Source: DASRFA01 sp035651755
Lineage (GTDB): Bacteria; Desulfobacterota; Binatia; UBA12015
Length of the DNA stretch: 64,000 nt
Assembly: GCA_035651755.1 (NCBI GenBank)
Contig: DASRFA010000016.1
Coordinates: forward strand, 57,111 to 121,110
Reading direction: 5' to 3'
This document shows, in pieces, positions 20,201-28,437 of the stretch. Each line of letters opens with the position of its first letter. Within the stretch, counting starts at the first letter, position 1. Position numbers and translations under genes: made by a program. The notes beneath the pieces were generated by a model. It saw nothing but the letters and a program-made list of their open reading frames with translations. It did no database searches and was not told where the DNA came from.

Positions 20201-21063
20201 ACATGGGCGAGTTCCGCGAGCTGGCGGAGCGCCTGCCGGCGGCCATTCGCGACGCCGAGGACCGCGGCGACCTCTACGCTTCGGTCGGCTTCCGGGCCGG
20301 CATCCTGAACCTCCTCTGGCTCGCGCGGGACCGGCCGGACGAGGCCCGCCGTCAAGCCGACGACGCGATCGCGCGCTGGCCCGCGACCGGCGCGTTCACG
20401 GTCCAGAAGTACCTGCACCTCATCGCGTCGGTGCACGTCGATCTGTACGTCGGCGACCCGTGGGCCGCCTGGCGACGGGTCTGCGACGCGTGGCCGGACG
20501 CGCGGCGCGCGCTCTTCCTGTGGATGGAGATGCCGCGCGTCGAGCTGCGCTTCCTGCGCGCGCGCGCGGCGCTCGCGTGCGCGACGTGGCCCGAACCGAG
20601 CGCGTCCGACGCCGCGGACGCCGCGCGCTCGACGCGAGACGCGCTACGGCGAGCGTGGCCGAGCGCGCGGCTCGTCCGGCGCGCCGAGCGCGACGCGCGT
20701 CGCATCGCCGCGGACGACGGGCTTCCCTCCGCGGCGCCGATCGCAGCCCTCGTCCGTGCCGGCGTCGCGACCGCGCGCGGCCGTCGCGACGATGCGCGGG
20801 CTCTCCTCGCCGCGAGCCGCCGCGGGTTCGAGGGCGTGGCCATGGGCCTGCACGCGGCCGCGGCGCGCTGGGCAGAAGCGGACCTCCTGCCTCCGCCCGA
20901 GGGGGAGCGAGCGCGCTCGCTCGCGGACGAGTGGTTCGAGGCGCAGGGCGTCGCGAACCGAGCGGCCCTGGTCGCCGTGCTCGCGCCCTCGAGCGCGCCG
21001 GCTACCGCGCCCCGGGAGAGTCGGCGATCGCCATCGGAACCAGCACCCCGCGCCGTCGCTTGA
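17245..21063 (+). CDS. Serine/threonine protein kinase fused to an AAA-type regulatory ATPase
   Basis: 1272 residues. Residues 15-275 are a Hanks kinase: glycine loop GRGGTGVV, VALK (Lys45), HRDVKPSN (Asp142), DFG (Asp160), and GPEQV in the activation-segment end. Residues about 300-640 hold an ORC/MalT-type ATPase: 'VTGPSGIGKSALVRRF' (P-loop about 333-340) and VVVWIDDAHWAD (Walker B). The remaining about 600 residues are alpha-helical TPR-like repeats. This is the PknK/AfsK-like kinase-ATPase layout common in Myxococcota; targets are unknown. No transmembrane segment is evident. Its 3' end overlaps the convergent gene at 21002-21412 by 62 bp. Confidence 0.93.
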   Translation: MTGLSPADGFIGTERFRPLGLVGRGGTGVVYRVYDVETESEVALKTLAAVAPESLYDLKQEFRALADVTHPNLVALYELVVAQEAFFFTMELVDGTDFVTYVRGEAGTATAEGGALARLLRAALQLVDGLSALHRAGKLHRDVKPSNVLVTTSGRVVVLDFGLVAALRGARDRGEASFSGTLQYAGPEQVFGGTRSPASDWYSVGMLVYEALTGRLPFDGPLEEMLVAKRTTRPVPPSALARGIPPELDALVLGLLHPDPAARPPAADIATALCALAEPVRTPTNAPAPRAIAATAPEGFEPTLLGRDDELRAMRGAYEAAGSTAVAAIAVTGPSGIGKSALVRRFLDDVERAPDALVLRGRCQPQELVPYNAFDGVIDGLSSWLAEGPAERIARVLSPAAIDALARIFPVLARSAPFAVARDAPAAEPYETRRRAFEAMRSLLSGIAGERRVVVWIDDAHWADRDSAALLAELVRAPSPPVFFVLSARAGAEADADVDDGLIEAIRAVPDAHRLALGPLDGAAATRLAAELWSSSGAVGAPSAELVREASGSPFMLGQIAFAAGRGGASPQRLADVVSGRIATLPTSARDLLEIVAVAGAPLERDVALDAAGLGRRGRPFAYELQHGRLLRAIRVRDETAVEVYHDRIREAVVAALVGDRRRALHRRLADTLVATRAPDPYLLFTHYLGAGDAERAAHHAEEAADRAAGALAFGRAAELYRRARELSGATGSVRPDVTVKLAHALANAGRSAEAAIEYASAADASETAADAAALFDLRRRSAEQFLRAGRIADGTSGMRAVLARSGIPLAASEGRALVDALALRARLAWRGRRMRRDREPVSESARLHLDALWGATVTLGVMDQVQADALAVRHCIAALDAGDPVHAARAIGLETAKAAQFGGGRQRRRAARMLRLMAELAAEGGEPYERAYLEIVSGVCAYQNARWRDAHERCRAGTAILRESCRGVSWELATSEAFALSALGHMGEFRELAERLPAAIRDAEDRGDLYASVGFRAGILNLLWLARDRPDEARRQADDAIARWPATGAFTVQKYLHLIASVHVDLYVGDPWAAWRRVCDAWPDARRALFLWMEMPRVELRFLRARAALACATWPEPSASDAADAARSTRDALRRAWPSARLVRRAERDARRIAADDGLPSAAPIAALVRAGVATARGRRDDARALLAASRRGFEGVAMGLHAAAARWAEADLLPPPEGERARSLADEWFEAQGVANRAALVAVLAPSSAPATAPRESRRSPSEPAPRAVA

Positions 21064-21412
21064 CGCAGAGGTAGTTCCCGGCGCGATCGATCCGGAGCAG
21101 GTACTGGTCGCGGATCATGACCTCGAAGGAGTAGCCGATCGGCTCGAGGTCGCCGTCGGTGAGGTGGCGGTAGCGCTGCTCGACGAACGTCCACCGGTCT
21201 CTCTTCGCCAAGCCCGTCTCGGCGTCCCACCGGCTGCCGACGTCGATCTCGCTGACCACCGTCTCCTTTCCAAAGTGCTGCCTGTCGCTCAGCACGCGCT
21301 CGCAGAACGCCCATACGTCGGCCGGGACGGCGTCGACCGGATCGCCGGCCGGGCCCGCCCACGCGACGATCTTGGCCACCGGTAGAGACTGCCGGTCTTC
21401 GCTATCGGGCAT
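21002..21412 (-). CDS. Hypothetical protein closing the isoprenoid operon
   Basis: 136 residues, unrecognised. Contains ETVVSEIDVGSRWDAETGLA, KRDRWTFVEQRYRHL and YSFEVMIRDQYLLRIDRAG, a beta-rich sequence with several charged residues; no signal peptide or membrane helix. The start at 21412 overlaps the stop of the FAD oxidoreductase gene (21402) by 11 bases, supporting it as the last gene of the operon. Its 3' end overlaps the convergent kinase gene. It could be an accessory subunit of the oxidoreductase. Confidence 0.7.
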   Translation of the reverse strand: MPDSEDRQSLPVAKIVAWAGPAGDPVDAVPADVWAFCERVLSDRQHFGKETVVSEIDVGSRWDAETGLAKRDRWTFVEQRYRHLTDGDLEPIGYSFEVMIRDQYLLRIDRAGNYLCVKRRRGVLVPMAIADSPGAR

Positions 21413-23987
21413 TTTTCACCTCCGCGAGCACGCTCCGTAGATCGAGAGCGGACAGGTCCGGATCGGGGCGGAGGAGCGCCCGCGGCACGGACGTCAGGTC
21501 GAGGATGTCGATGAAGTGCGGCAGGCCGTACTCGAAGAGCTTCTCGTCGAGCTGCACGAGACGGCGCAGGTCCGGCGGCTCGTGCTGCTCGGGGTCGTAC
21601 ACCTCGCACATCTCTTCCTTCGTGAAATCCATGTCGGCGAGGATCGCGTTGACGGCGTGGCGGCCCGACTCGTTCGCGGCCTCCATGGTCGTGAGCCGGG
21701 TGAACGTCTGCATGTACGTCCCCGCGAGCGCGATGCAGCGGAAGCTCAGCGCGTAGGCTCCCGGCTTGCCGGGACGCCGCGGATACTCCTTCGCGCGGTT
21801 GATCAGGAGCGGCGACTTGTTCTCGACGACGCGGCCGTTCCGGTCGAAGACGATGCTTTCGTCGAGGTGGAAGAGCGCCGGGCGCGGCAGCTCCTCGGGC
21901 TTGCGCTCGGCGGCGCTCGGCCGCGAGGCCGACGTGATGGGCGGGCCGCCGGAACCGCAGATCTGGTTCCAGGTCTCGCGTGCGATCTCTTCCGCGCTCT
22001 TGTCCCATGCCCGGCCCGGGCGCGGCGCGCCGGCTCCGTCGTCGCCGGCGTTGTGCCAGTTCGAGATGTCGACCGAAAGGATGCCGCGGTACCCGCTCCA
22101 CCAGCCGCGCTTGGCGCGCCAGAACTGCGGCTGGCCGACCGCCGAGAGCCGCCAGGGCGTGTCCGGGTACAGGACATGGCCGTTCAGGATCTTGACGTCG
22201 CCGTCGAAGAAGAACTGGATGCCGGCCATGTGATCCAGAGATCCGCCCGGATCGGCTTGCGCCGGGTCGCCCCACCTCATCTCGCAGATGCGCTCGAAGT
22301 CCGACGGGAGATCCGGCGGCACGTCGCCGCCCCCATCGCGCCCCTTGGCGTTCGCTTCGTCGACCTGATCCTTCACGCCGCCGGCGATGCGCGCCATCTC
22401 GGTCACGGGCAGCGCCAGGACGTAGTAGTCGCGCCCGATGATGCGCTGTGGCTTCCCATCGCGCCGGACGACCGCCCACGGCCAGCCCGCGTGCCACTCG
22501 AAGCGCTCGAGGCGACCGCGGTGGAATCGCACGCCCTGGTGCTGGAGGTAGCGCCGCCAGTGGTCGAACCAGGCTACGCTCGTCGGTCCGTTCAGCGTTC
22601 CGTCGACGCGCTGGCCGTTCGCGAGCTGGTCCTGGACCATCTGGACCGAGACGTTGCCGTAGGTGCGCGCGTCGCTCTTGCGCGCGTTCATCGCGACCAG
22701 CGCTTCCGCCGTCGTGTCGAGGTAGCGGCGGAAGCTCGCGCTGAAGCGGTCGGCCTCCAGGAACTCCCACCACGTCACGTTCTCGTACTCGGCCGCTCTG
22801 CGCCTCCGGGACGACGTCATGTACTTGAAGAGCTTCAGCTGGAAGCGGTTCAGGTCGGCGATGGGGAACCCCATCGCCTTCAGCATCCCGACACCCTGCT
22901 CGAAGATCTCCTCGAGCGACTTGACGGCCTGGCGGCGGAAGCCGAAAGGCGTCCGCTGCCCCGCCGTCATCATGCCCATCAGCTCGGTCGGAATGACGTT
23001 GTCGAGGACCGTGCGCGACGACTCCGCGTACACCGCGCCCTTCGCGTACTGCGGACCTTCGGTCGCGATCGGCGTCCGGCGCATCGTATCGAAGAGGTTC
23101 CGGTAGAACGCGGGGAAGAAGCGGAACCCGTGCTCGCCGGGCAGCCAGTCCTCCTTGACGGTGAACCGGACGAAGTTCCGCTCCCTGTTCGGCGGTACCC
23201 AGTCCTCGCGGTGCCCGAGCCCCATGCCGCGCACGCGCAGCATGCCGCCGTCGTACCCGCAGCGGACGAGCGCCTGCGCGACCTTCCACGCGAAGTAGAG
23301 GTCGTCGCGCGTCTCGAGGAGGCGGCGATCCTCCCGGCGCTCGTCGTCGGTCGACGCGCTCAGCTTCTCCAGCTCGTCGACCCCGTAGTCGAAGGCGAGC
23401 GGCAAGGTCTTCTGCGCGCAGTAGCCGCGCACCTCGACGCAGTTGTAGCGATTCGGGCCGATGGGGCGTCCGTCCGGCGCGAGCTTCCGCAGCTGGTCGA
23501 GCGCGGCCCGCAGATCCCTGTGCAGGAACGGCTCCGCGGCCGCCTCCGCAGCTTGCTCGAAGTCGCGCAGGCTCTCGTCGACGAATCGGCGCAGCTCGGC
23601 CGGGTCGGGTGCGGCGTCGGTGCGCTCCGAGCGCGCCGTGGGCTGGCGCTGGAGATGTCGGCGCGACGGCGTGTCGACGTCGAGCTCCGGGTCGATCCGG
23701 ACGTCGCGAACGAGATGGATCGGCTCGGTCGACTCCATCTCCTCGCGGGTGCGGGAAGGGCCGAAGCGGCGCGTCGTCCGCGTCCACTGCGTCTTCGCCA
23801 TCCCGCCGACGGCGCAGCGCGCTCCGGTCGCGACGCGGTCCCACGGAGACGGGCCGTCCGCCTCGTAGACGTCGACCTCGAAGCCGCGCTCCGCGAGCTC
23901 GTGCGCGGCGGTGAGGCCCGCGATCCCGGCCCCGAAGACGACGACCTGCTTCGGGCGATGTGGGCTTCGCGTGTCTTCGCCGTTCAT
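21402..23987 (-). CDS. Large FAD-dependent oxidoreductase (amine oxidase / phytoene desaturase-like)
   Basis: 861 residues. The Rossmann motif near residue 16 is FGAGIAGLTAAHELAERGFEV followed by DVYEAD, i.e. GxGxxG with the acidic ribose ligand of flavin amine oxidases and carotenoid desaturases. HGFRFFPAFYRNLFDTMRR (about 290) resembles the second conserved block of the phytoene desaturase-like group. C-terminal ANESGRHAVNAIL (about 785) fits the FAD-closing motif. It is longer than usual desaturases (about 500) because of insertions around 75-250 and 500-640. Probably oxidises the isoprenoid made by the operon; substrate unknown. The start overlaps the SCP2 gene stop as ATGA. Confidence 0.85.
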   Translation of the reverse strand: MNGEDTRSPHRPKQVVVFGAGIAGLTAAHELAERGFEVDVYEADGPSPWDRVATGARCAVGGMAKTQWTRTTRRFGPSRTREEMESTEPIHLVRDVRIDPELDVDTPSRRHLQRQPTARSERTDAAPDPAELRRFVDESLRDFEQAAEAAAEPFLHRDLRAALDQLRKLAPDGRPIGPNRYNCVEVRGYCAQKTLPLAFDYGVDELEKLSASTDDERREDRRLLETRDDLYFAWKVAQALVRCGYDGGMLRVRGMGLGHREDWVPPNRERNFVRFTVKEDWLPGEHGFRFFPAFYRNLFDTMRRTPIATEGPQYAKGAVYAESSRTVLDNVIPTELMGMMTAGQRTPFGFRRQAVKSLEEIFEQGVGMLKAMGFPIADLNRFQLKLFKYMTSSRRRRAAEYENVTWWEFLEADRFSASFRRYLDTTAEALVAMNARKSDARTYGNVSVQMVQDQLANGQRVDGTLNGPTSVAWFDHWRRYLQHQGVRFHRGRLERFEWHAGWPWAVVRRDGKPQRIIGRDYYVLALPVTEMARIAGGVKDQVDEANAKGRDGGGDVPPDLPSDFERICEMRWGDPAQADPGGSLDHMAGIQFFFDGDVKILNGHVLYPDTPWRLSAVGQPQFWRAKRGWWSGYRGILSVDISNWHNAGDDGAGAPRPGRAWDKSAEEIARETWNQICGSGGPPITSASRPSAAERKPEELPRPALFHLDESIVFDRNGRVVENKSPLLINRAKEYPRRPGKPGAYALSFRCIALAGTYMQTFTRLTTMEAANESGRHAVNAILADMDFTKEEMCEVYDPEQHEPPDLRRLVQLDEKLFEYGLPHFIDILDLTSVPRALLRPDPDLSALDLRSVLAEVKNAR

Positions 23988-24400
23988 CGGCAGTCCCCCG
24001 GGCGGTGCGATCGATAGGATCGCAGCAGGTCCGCGACCGACGGCGCGCGCACGGCGCCGTGCACGTACGCCATCAACCCTTCGTGAAAGACGAGCAGGTC
24101 CTCGGGCGCGCCTCGGAGCTCGATCTCGTCCGCGAGCACCGACTCGACGAGGGTCCGCCTGGCGTCGACCAGGTCGAGGATCGAGCGCTGCGTCGCGCGC
24201 ACCTCGATCGACGGGGGCCCGCCGGCGACCGCCGCCACGCCGCGGCGCGTGAACTCGAGCGTCAAGTCGTCGCCGTCGACGATCAGCCGGACGCGGCGAC
24301 GGGCGAGCCGCCCACAGAGCTCGGCGTACGCGCCCGGCGCCTCGCTCCCCATGAGCGCGAACGACTCGAGGAGAAAGCTCGCGAAGCCGCCGTCACGCAT
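23984..24400 (-). CDS. SCP2-like sterol/lipid-binding domain protein
   Basis: 138 residues resembling the SCP2 lipid-transfer fold: VRLIVDGDDLTLEFTR, then 'SIEVRATQRSILDLVDAR' and LADEIELRGAPEDLLVFHEGL, the beta-strand and helix pattern typical of stand-alone bacterial SCP2 domains. Likely carries or presents the hydrophobic isoprenoid intermediate to the adjacent oxidoreductase. Start overlaps the CrtC-like gene by 8 bases and the stop overlaps the oxidoreductase start (ATGA). The assignment is by motif, moderately sure. Confidence 0.72.
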   Translation of the reverse strand: MRDGGFASFLLESFALMGSEAPGAYAELCGRLARRRVRLIVDGDDLTLEFTRRGVAAVAGGPPSIEVRATQRSILDLVDARRTLVESVLADEIELRGAPEDLLVFHEGLMAYVHGAVRAPSVADLLRSYRSHRPGDCR

Positions 24401-25502
24401 GGCGGATGAACTCCATGATCGACCGGCCGGAGAACTCGACCGCCTCGCCCGCGATGCGGCCGCGGACGTGCGTCCGCGCCGCGACCTCGTTGAAGATCGT
24501 CACGCCGAGCTCCGTCTCGCTCGGGATCAGGACCTGCGCGACGTCGAACGGCTCCGAACGGCACTCGAGCCGATCGGCGTCGGCGACGGCGCGCGTCTCC
24601 ATCCACGCCGGGACGTCGGCGAGCGATCCGGGCGCCGTGAGCGCGAGCGCCCGCGGGATCTTGAAGAGGCTCGGGCGTCGCAGGTAGCCGAGGGCCGTCT
24701 CGGCGCGCACCTCGCCCTCGCGGAAGACGCGCACGAGGTCGGCGCCGCGCCAGACGAGCACCTTGTGCGCGAGCGCGAGCGTCCGGGCGCGGTTCGTGAG
24801 GCGGACGAAGGTGACGCACCAGGGGACCGCGGCGTCGTCGGGAAGGACGAATCCCCACTCCCAGGCGACGTCGTGGCCCCAGAGGAAGTGGCCCCAGTTG
24901 TGGTCGTGGTACGCGGGCGCGCCGTCGAGCGCGTAGTCGCGGTCCCCGATCGCGAGCGTGCCGGTCACTTCGAGGCGCGGCACGACGACCCAGCTCAGCG
25001 GAGGTCCGTCGAGCATCGGGATGCCCGGAACGAACGCCGGCATCGTGAGCGGTCGCAGGCGAAGCGCGATCCGGATCGGGCGGTCGCCGAGCGCGACGTC
25101 GACGTGGAACGCGTCGTCGAAGCGGAGGCGGTTGTGCGCGAGGTCGAGGTCGAGCGCTCCACCGCGCACGATCGCGTCCCGCCGGCGGAAGCTCTCGACG
25201 TCGCCGTCCCAGCCGCACGCCGCGACTCCGCCGCGACCGCTCGCGGCGCCGCGCTCGCGCACGAGGACGACGATGCGCGGCGTCTCCGCGCCCGGCTCGG
25301 CGCCCGGTCGCACGTCGTCGCACAGGCTGAAGTTCACCAGCAGGTCGACGTCGCGGGCGAGGATCGCGAAGTGCTGCCACTCCTTGTGGCCCGCCTGCCC
25401 GCCGATCGACGACGGCGAGCGGCGCAGGAAATCCGTCATGGCGATCGCGGCCGCGAGATGGCCCGCGCGACCGCCCGCGACGTCGGGATCCGCCTTAAGC
25501 AA
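24393..25502 (-). CDS. CrtC-like lipocalin (hydroxyneurosporene synthase / AttH family)
   Basis: 369 residues. The signature AYHDHNWGHFLWGHD (about residue 205) matches the YHDHNWG block of CrtC carotenoid 1,2-hydratase and the AttH lipocalin-like family, with WEWGFVLPDD just after. The rest is beta-rich: two lipocalin-like barrels. CrtC adds water to terminal double bonds of carotenoids; here the context (polyprenyl synthase, large FAD oxidoreductase, SCP2) supports an enzyme on an isoprenoid, but no phytoene synthase (CrtB) is in the operon. Overlaps the 25495-25809 gene by 8 bases. Confidence 0.82.
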   Translation of the reverse strand: MLKADPDVAGGRAGHLAAAIAMTDFLRRSPSSIGGQAGHKEWQHFAILARDVDLLVNFSLCDDVRPGAEPGAETPRIVVLVRERGAASGRGGVAACGWDGDVESFRRRDAIVRGGALDLDLAHNRLRFDDAFHVDVALGDRPIRIALRLRPLTMPAFVPGIPMLDGPPLSWVVVPRLEVTGTLAIGDRDYALDGAPAYHDHNWGHFLWGHDVAWEWGFVLPDDAAVPWCVTFVRLTNRARTLALAHKVLVWRGADLVRVFREGEVRAETALGYLRRPSLFKIPRALALTAPGSLADVPAWMETRAVADADRLECRSEPFDVAQVLIPSETELGVTIFNEVAARTHVRGRIAGEAVEFSGRSIMEFIRHA

Positions 25503-25809
25503 GCATCGACCTCAAGTCCGGCCGGCGCGGCTCTCCGTGGGTCGCGCCGGCGACCGGCGTCGGCTCCGCCGATTCCACGCTTGCCTCGAGGCCCTGCATC
25601 GCGAGGCGCCAGAGCGATGCGATGCCGACCGCGGCGTCGAGGAACGCGTCGTCGTTCGGCGCGGCGGGCGGCGGCGCCTCGCGCGCCACCGGCCCGAGCA
25701 CGACGACGAGGTCCGCGAGCGTGCGGCACCACGAGAGCGCGCCGAGCGTCGCCTGCAGGAAGGCGTTCCGGTCGGCGAACGCTTCGTCGTATCTATGGAC
25801 GTGGGCCAC
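25495..25809 (-). CDS. Small hypothetical protein of the isoprenoid operon
   Basis: 104 residues, unrecognised, predicted largely helical (RNAFLQATLGALSWCRTLADLVVVLG...). No signal peptide. It overlaps its upstream neighbour by 17 bases and its downstream CrtC-like neighbour by 8, so the open frame is supported by operon structure rather than by homology. It might be a small subunit or scaffold of an operon enzyme. Confidence 0.6.
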   Translation of the reverse strand: MAHVHRYDEAFADRNAFLQATLGALSWCRTLADLVVVLGPVAREAPPPAAPNDDAFLDAAVGIASLWRLAMQGLEASVESAEPTPVAGATHGEPRRPDLRSMLA

Positions 25810-26218
25810 GCGAGGCTCCCGCGCCGAGCAGCTCTCCGAGGAGGTCGCCGAGATCGCCGCGGCTCGCGGCGTGCGCGATCGCGTCGACGAGACCCGACGG
25901 GAGGAGCGCGTCGGGATCGTCGACGAGGAGGTTCAGGACGGACCCCTCCCAGAGCGCGCGGCCGCGCCGCACGAGCTCCGAGCACGCGAGCGCATCGCGC
26001 CAGCGCCGGCCTTCCTCGGTCTGCGAGAAGCGCCGTCCCTCCGCGACGAGAGCGCAGAAGGCCGCCTGCGCGGCGACGGGGTGGCGGAGGACGACGACGG
26101 CGAGCTGCGCGAAGAAGCGCTCGAGCGCGTCGGCCGCCGCCGGCGGTGCGAGCCGCGGCACGTCGTGCCAGTCGGCGACCTCGGCCGGAGCACCGACCTT
26201 CGTGGGATCGGACGTCAT
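25793..26218 (-). CDS. Hypothetical helical protein of the isoprenoid operon
   Basis: 141 residues from ATG 26218, whose ATGA overlap with the upstream stop (26215) fixes the start. Helical throughout: ALERFFAQLAVVVLRHPVAA, 'EGRRWRDALACSELVRRGRA', LVDDPDALLPSGLVDAIAHA. No known domain recognised; it may pair with the 104-residue helical protein encoded next. Confidence 0.68.
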   Translation of the reverse strand: MTSDPTKVGAPAEVADWHDVPRLAPPAAADALERFFAQLAVVVLRHPVAAQAAFCALVAEGRRFSQTEEGRRWRDALACSELVRRGRALWEGSVLNLLVDDPDALLPSGLVDAIAHAASRGDLGDLLGELLGAGASRGPRP

Positions 26219-27006
26219 GGAGCCACCACGTCGAGCTCGAGCGCGAGCTGGCCGACGACTCGCCCACCCAGCACGACCATCGACTCCGCGCGATAGGCCC
26301 CGGCCTCCGCGCGCCCGAGGTCGACGGAGACGCAGAGGCGCGCGCACTCGCGGCGCGCGAGGACGATCCGGGCCGTCGGCGCGAGCGCCTTCCCTTCCGC
26401 GCTCGCGCGCACGATCGCCGCGGAGCCCTCGAGCTCGCGGCCGTCGTCGTTCCGGAAGACGAGCGGCGTGAAGAGGACCTCGGCCTCGACGTCCTCGGGG
26501 TTCTCGAGGAGGAACGGAACGATCGGCCTCTCGCCGACCTTCGCCTCCTTCTTGAGCTCGACGCGCGGCTGGGCCGAAGGCTTCTCGGGCGGCTTCCCGA
26601 GCTTCGACAGCGCGTCGACCAGGAAATCGAAGTGGCTCGCGGTGACGCGGAGCCAGCCGCGGTAGCTTCCGAGCGAGAGGCGCGCGAGGTCGAACAGGAA
26701 CTCCGACGCGCCCGTCGCCGGTGCGTCTCCGGCGCCTGCGCTCCCTGCACCGCCCGCGCCGCCGCCCGCTCGCGCCGCGCTCCCCATGGCCGGACCCGCG
26801 TCGCCCACGCCGCCGAGCGGGCCGGCGCCGCACCACCCGCCGTGCCCTCCTCCGACCGTGCGCGCGCCGTCCGCGACCTTGCGCTTCAGCGCGTGGATCA
26901 GGCGGAGCTGCTCGGCCGCCGTGTCGACGGCCGCGTCGCGCAGCTGCTCGAGCAGCTCTCCATCGTTCTTGGGCTCGTCCTCCGCCATCGCTGCCGCCTC
27001 GATCAT
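26215..27006 (-). CDS. Hypothetical two-domain protein of the isoprenoid operon
   Basis: 263 residues. N-terminal helical part (LLEQLRDAAVDTAAEQLRLI and LFDLARLSLGSYRGWLRVTA, about 20-135) is split by a Gly/Ala-rich low-complexity linker (about 50-95) and looks phasin-like. C-terminal 110 residues (from about 155) are beta-rich with PFLLENPEDVEAEVLF and VSVDLGRAEAGAY, an immunoglobulin-like pattern. ATG 27006 is fixed by the ATGA overlap with the polyprenyl synthase stop. Could coat a lipid or polymer inclusion; this is a guess. Confidence 0.68.
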   Translation of the reverse strand: MIEAAAMAEDEPKNDGELLEQLRDAAVDTAAEQLRLIHALKRKVADGARTVGGGHGGWCGAGPLGGVGDAGPAMGSAARAGGGAGGAGSAGAGDAPATGASEFLFDLARLSLGSYRGWLRVTASHFDFLVDALSKLGKPPEKPSAQPRVELKKEAKVGERPIVPFLLENPEDVEAEVLFTPLVFRNDDGRELEGSAAIVRASAEGKALAPTARIVLARRECARLCVSVDLGRAEAGAYRAESMVVLGGRVVGQLALELDVVAP

Positions 27007-28196
27007 CGCTCGCGCGTCACGACGAAATCGACCAGGTTTTCGAGCAGGTCCCGGTGCACCGACGGCGGCATCCAGTGGGCTCCCTCGAGGGCGCGGCGCG
27101 CGCGCGCGGCGTAGCGCGCGCCGACCTCGCGCGCGTAGTCGATGCTGCCCTGCCGGCGGACGAGGGAAAGGAGCCACTCGATTTCCGCGCCGGTCTTGAC
27201 GTTTTGCCCCGGCGCGCCCGCTCCCACCACGTCCGCGATGGCGCGCTCTCCCGCCTCGGTGAGGTCGCCGCGAGCCTTCAGCGCGCGGCACACCTCTCGC
27301 AGCGCTGCGAGCGCGCCGTCGGATCCACCCGCGGGGCTGCCCTCCCCGTCCGGGAGCGCTTTCGGCGGGCGCGGCTTCGCGAGGATCCGCTCGGCGGAGC
27401 CTCGCTCGTCGGCGCAGGCGGTGCGCAGCGCGTGCGTCAGGATCAGCGTGCGCTTCCCCTCCCAGAGGTCGCCGGCGATCTCCTTGCCGTACTTGCCGCC
27501 CTCGCCCACCAGGTTCAGCACGTCGTCCTGGATCTGGAACGCGATACCGAGGAGGGCCGCGAACTTCCGGAGCGCCGTGAGCCGCTCGTGCGCCGCGCCC
27601 GCGACGATCGCGCCGATCAGCATCGGCGCGATGAACGTGTACCAGCTGGTCTTCTTGTAGACCATGCGGACGTAGTCCGCGTCGCCGAGACGCCACTCGC
27701 CGTCTCGGATCCAGTGCAGCTCTATCGCCTGACCCTCGGTCGACTCGCGCGCCATGCGCGCGATGACGTCGAGGATGCGAAGCGCCTTTCCCATCCCGAT
27801 CAGGCGCATGTTGTCGAGGAGCGGCTGCAGGGCGAGCGCGAGCATGGCGTCGCCGACGTTGACGGCGATCGGAGCGCCGTGCATCGCGTGCAACGTCGGG
27901 CGGTCGCGACGGTGCTCGGAGCCGTCTTCGACGTCGTCGTGGATCAGGAAGGCGTTGTGGTAGAGCTCGAGCGTCGCCGCCGAGCGCAGGACGGATTCCA
28001 GGTTCCCTCCGAGCGCGCGGCAGGTCGCGACGCAGAGCGCGGGCCGGAGCGCCTTCGCCTCGCGCAGCGGGTACTCGAGCATGAGGTCGTAGAGGACCTC
28101 GCGACAGCGATCGCCCGCGGGGATGATCGTCGCGAGCTCGTGCAGCGTCAGCTCACGGCATTCGCGCAGGTACTCCTCGACGTCCGAGGCGGGCAT
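27003..28196 (-). CDS. Polyprenyl diphosphate synthase (GGPP-synthase type)
   Basis: 397 residues. Both Asp-rich motifs are present: first motif LIHDDVEDGS (DDxxD, about residue 87) and second motif FQIQDDVLN (about 218), plus RPTLH and the KTSWYTF and GKRTLIL blocks. Condenses isopentenyl diphosphate with allylic diphosphates to make a long prenyl diphosphate; chain length cannot be read reliably. The C-terminal half (about 270-397) is longer than usual, with a helical extension. First gene of the eight-gene operon; a sigma70-like promoter lies about 125 bp upstream. Confidence 0.92.
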   Translation of the reverse strand: MPASDVEEYLRECRELTLHELATIIPAGDRCREVLYDLMLEYPLREAKALRPALCVATCRALGGNLESVLRSAATLELYHNAFLIHDDVEDGSEHRRDRPTLHAMHGAPIAVNVGDAMLALALQPLLDNMRLIGMGKALRILDVIARMARESTEGQAIELHWIRDGEWRLGDADYVRMVYKKTSWYTFIAPMLIGAIVAGAAHERLTALRKFAALLGIAFQIQDDVLNLVGEGGKYGKEIAGDLWEGKRTLILTHALRTACADERGSAERILAKPRPPKALPDGEGSPAGGSDGALAALREVCRALKARGDLTEAGERAIADVVGAGAPGQNVKTGAEIEWLLSLVRRQGSIDYAREVGARYAARARRALEGAHWMPPSVHRDLLENLVDFVVTRER

Positions 28197-28319
28197 CGGT
28201 GGCCCCGGGTGGGACGGCTCTCAGCCGGCGGGCTTCGGTGGTCGACCGACGGCCGGTCGCGCGCTGGGACGTCGGGCTTGGACGCAGTGAAGAATCATGC
28301 GGACTCCGGGACGGGGCGA

Positions 28320-28348
28320 TTTATGACAGCCGGGATGTGCCCGGTCAA
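28320..28348 (-). promoter_or_regulatory. Candidate sigma70-type promoter of the isoprenoid operon
   Basis: On the minus strand TTGACC (28348-28343) is followed after exactly 17 bases by CATAAA (28325-28320). The -10 lies about 124 bases before the polyprenyl synthase start at 28196. The intergenic stretch 28197-28437 contains no supported gene. Confidence 0.4.
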
Positions 28349-28437
28349 CGGCTTTTCACTGCTCGACGCAGCTCGTGCCGCGGCGCCGCGGCTCGAAGCG
28401 ACGAAGTGCCTCATCGTCGCGGCGCGGCGGCAGAGCC

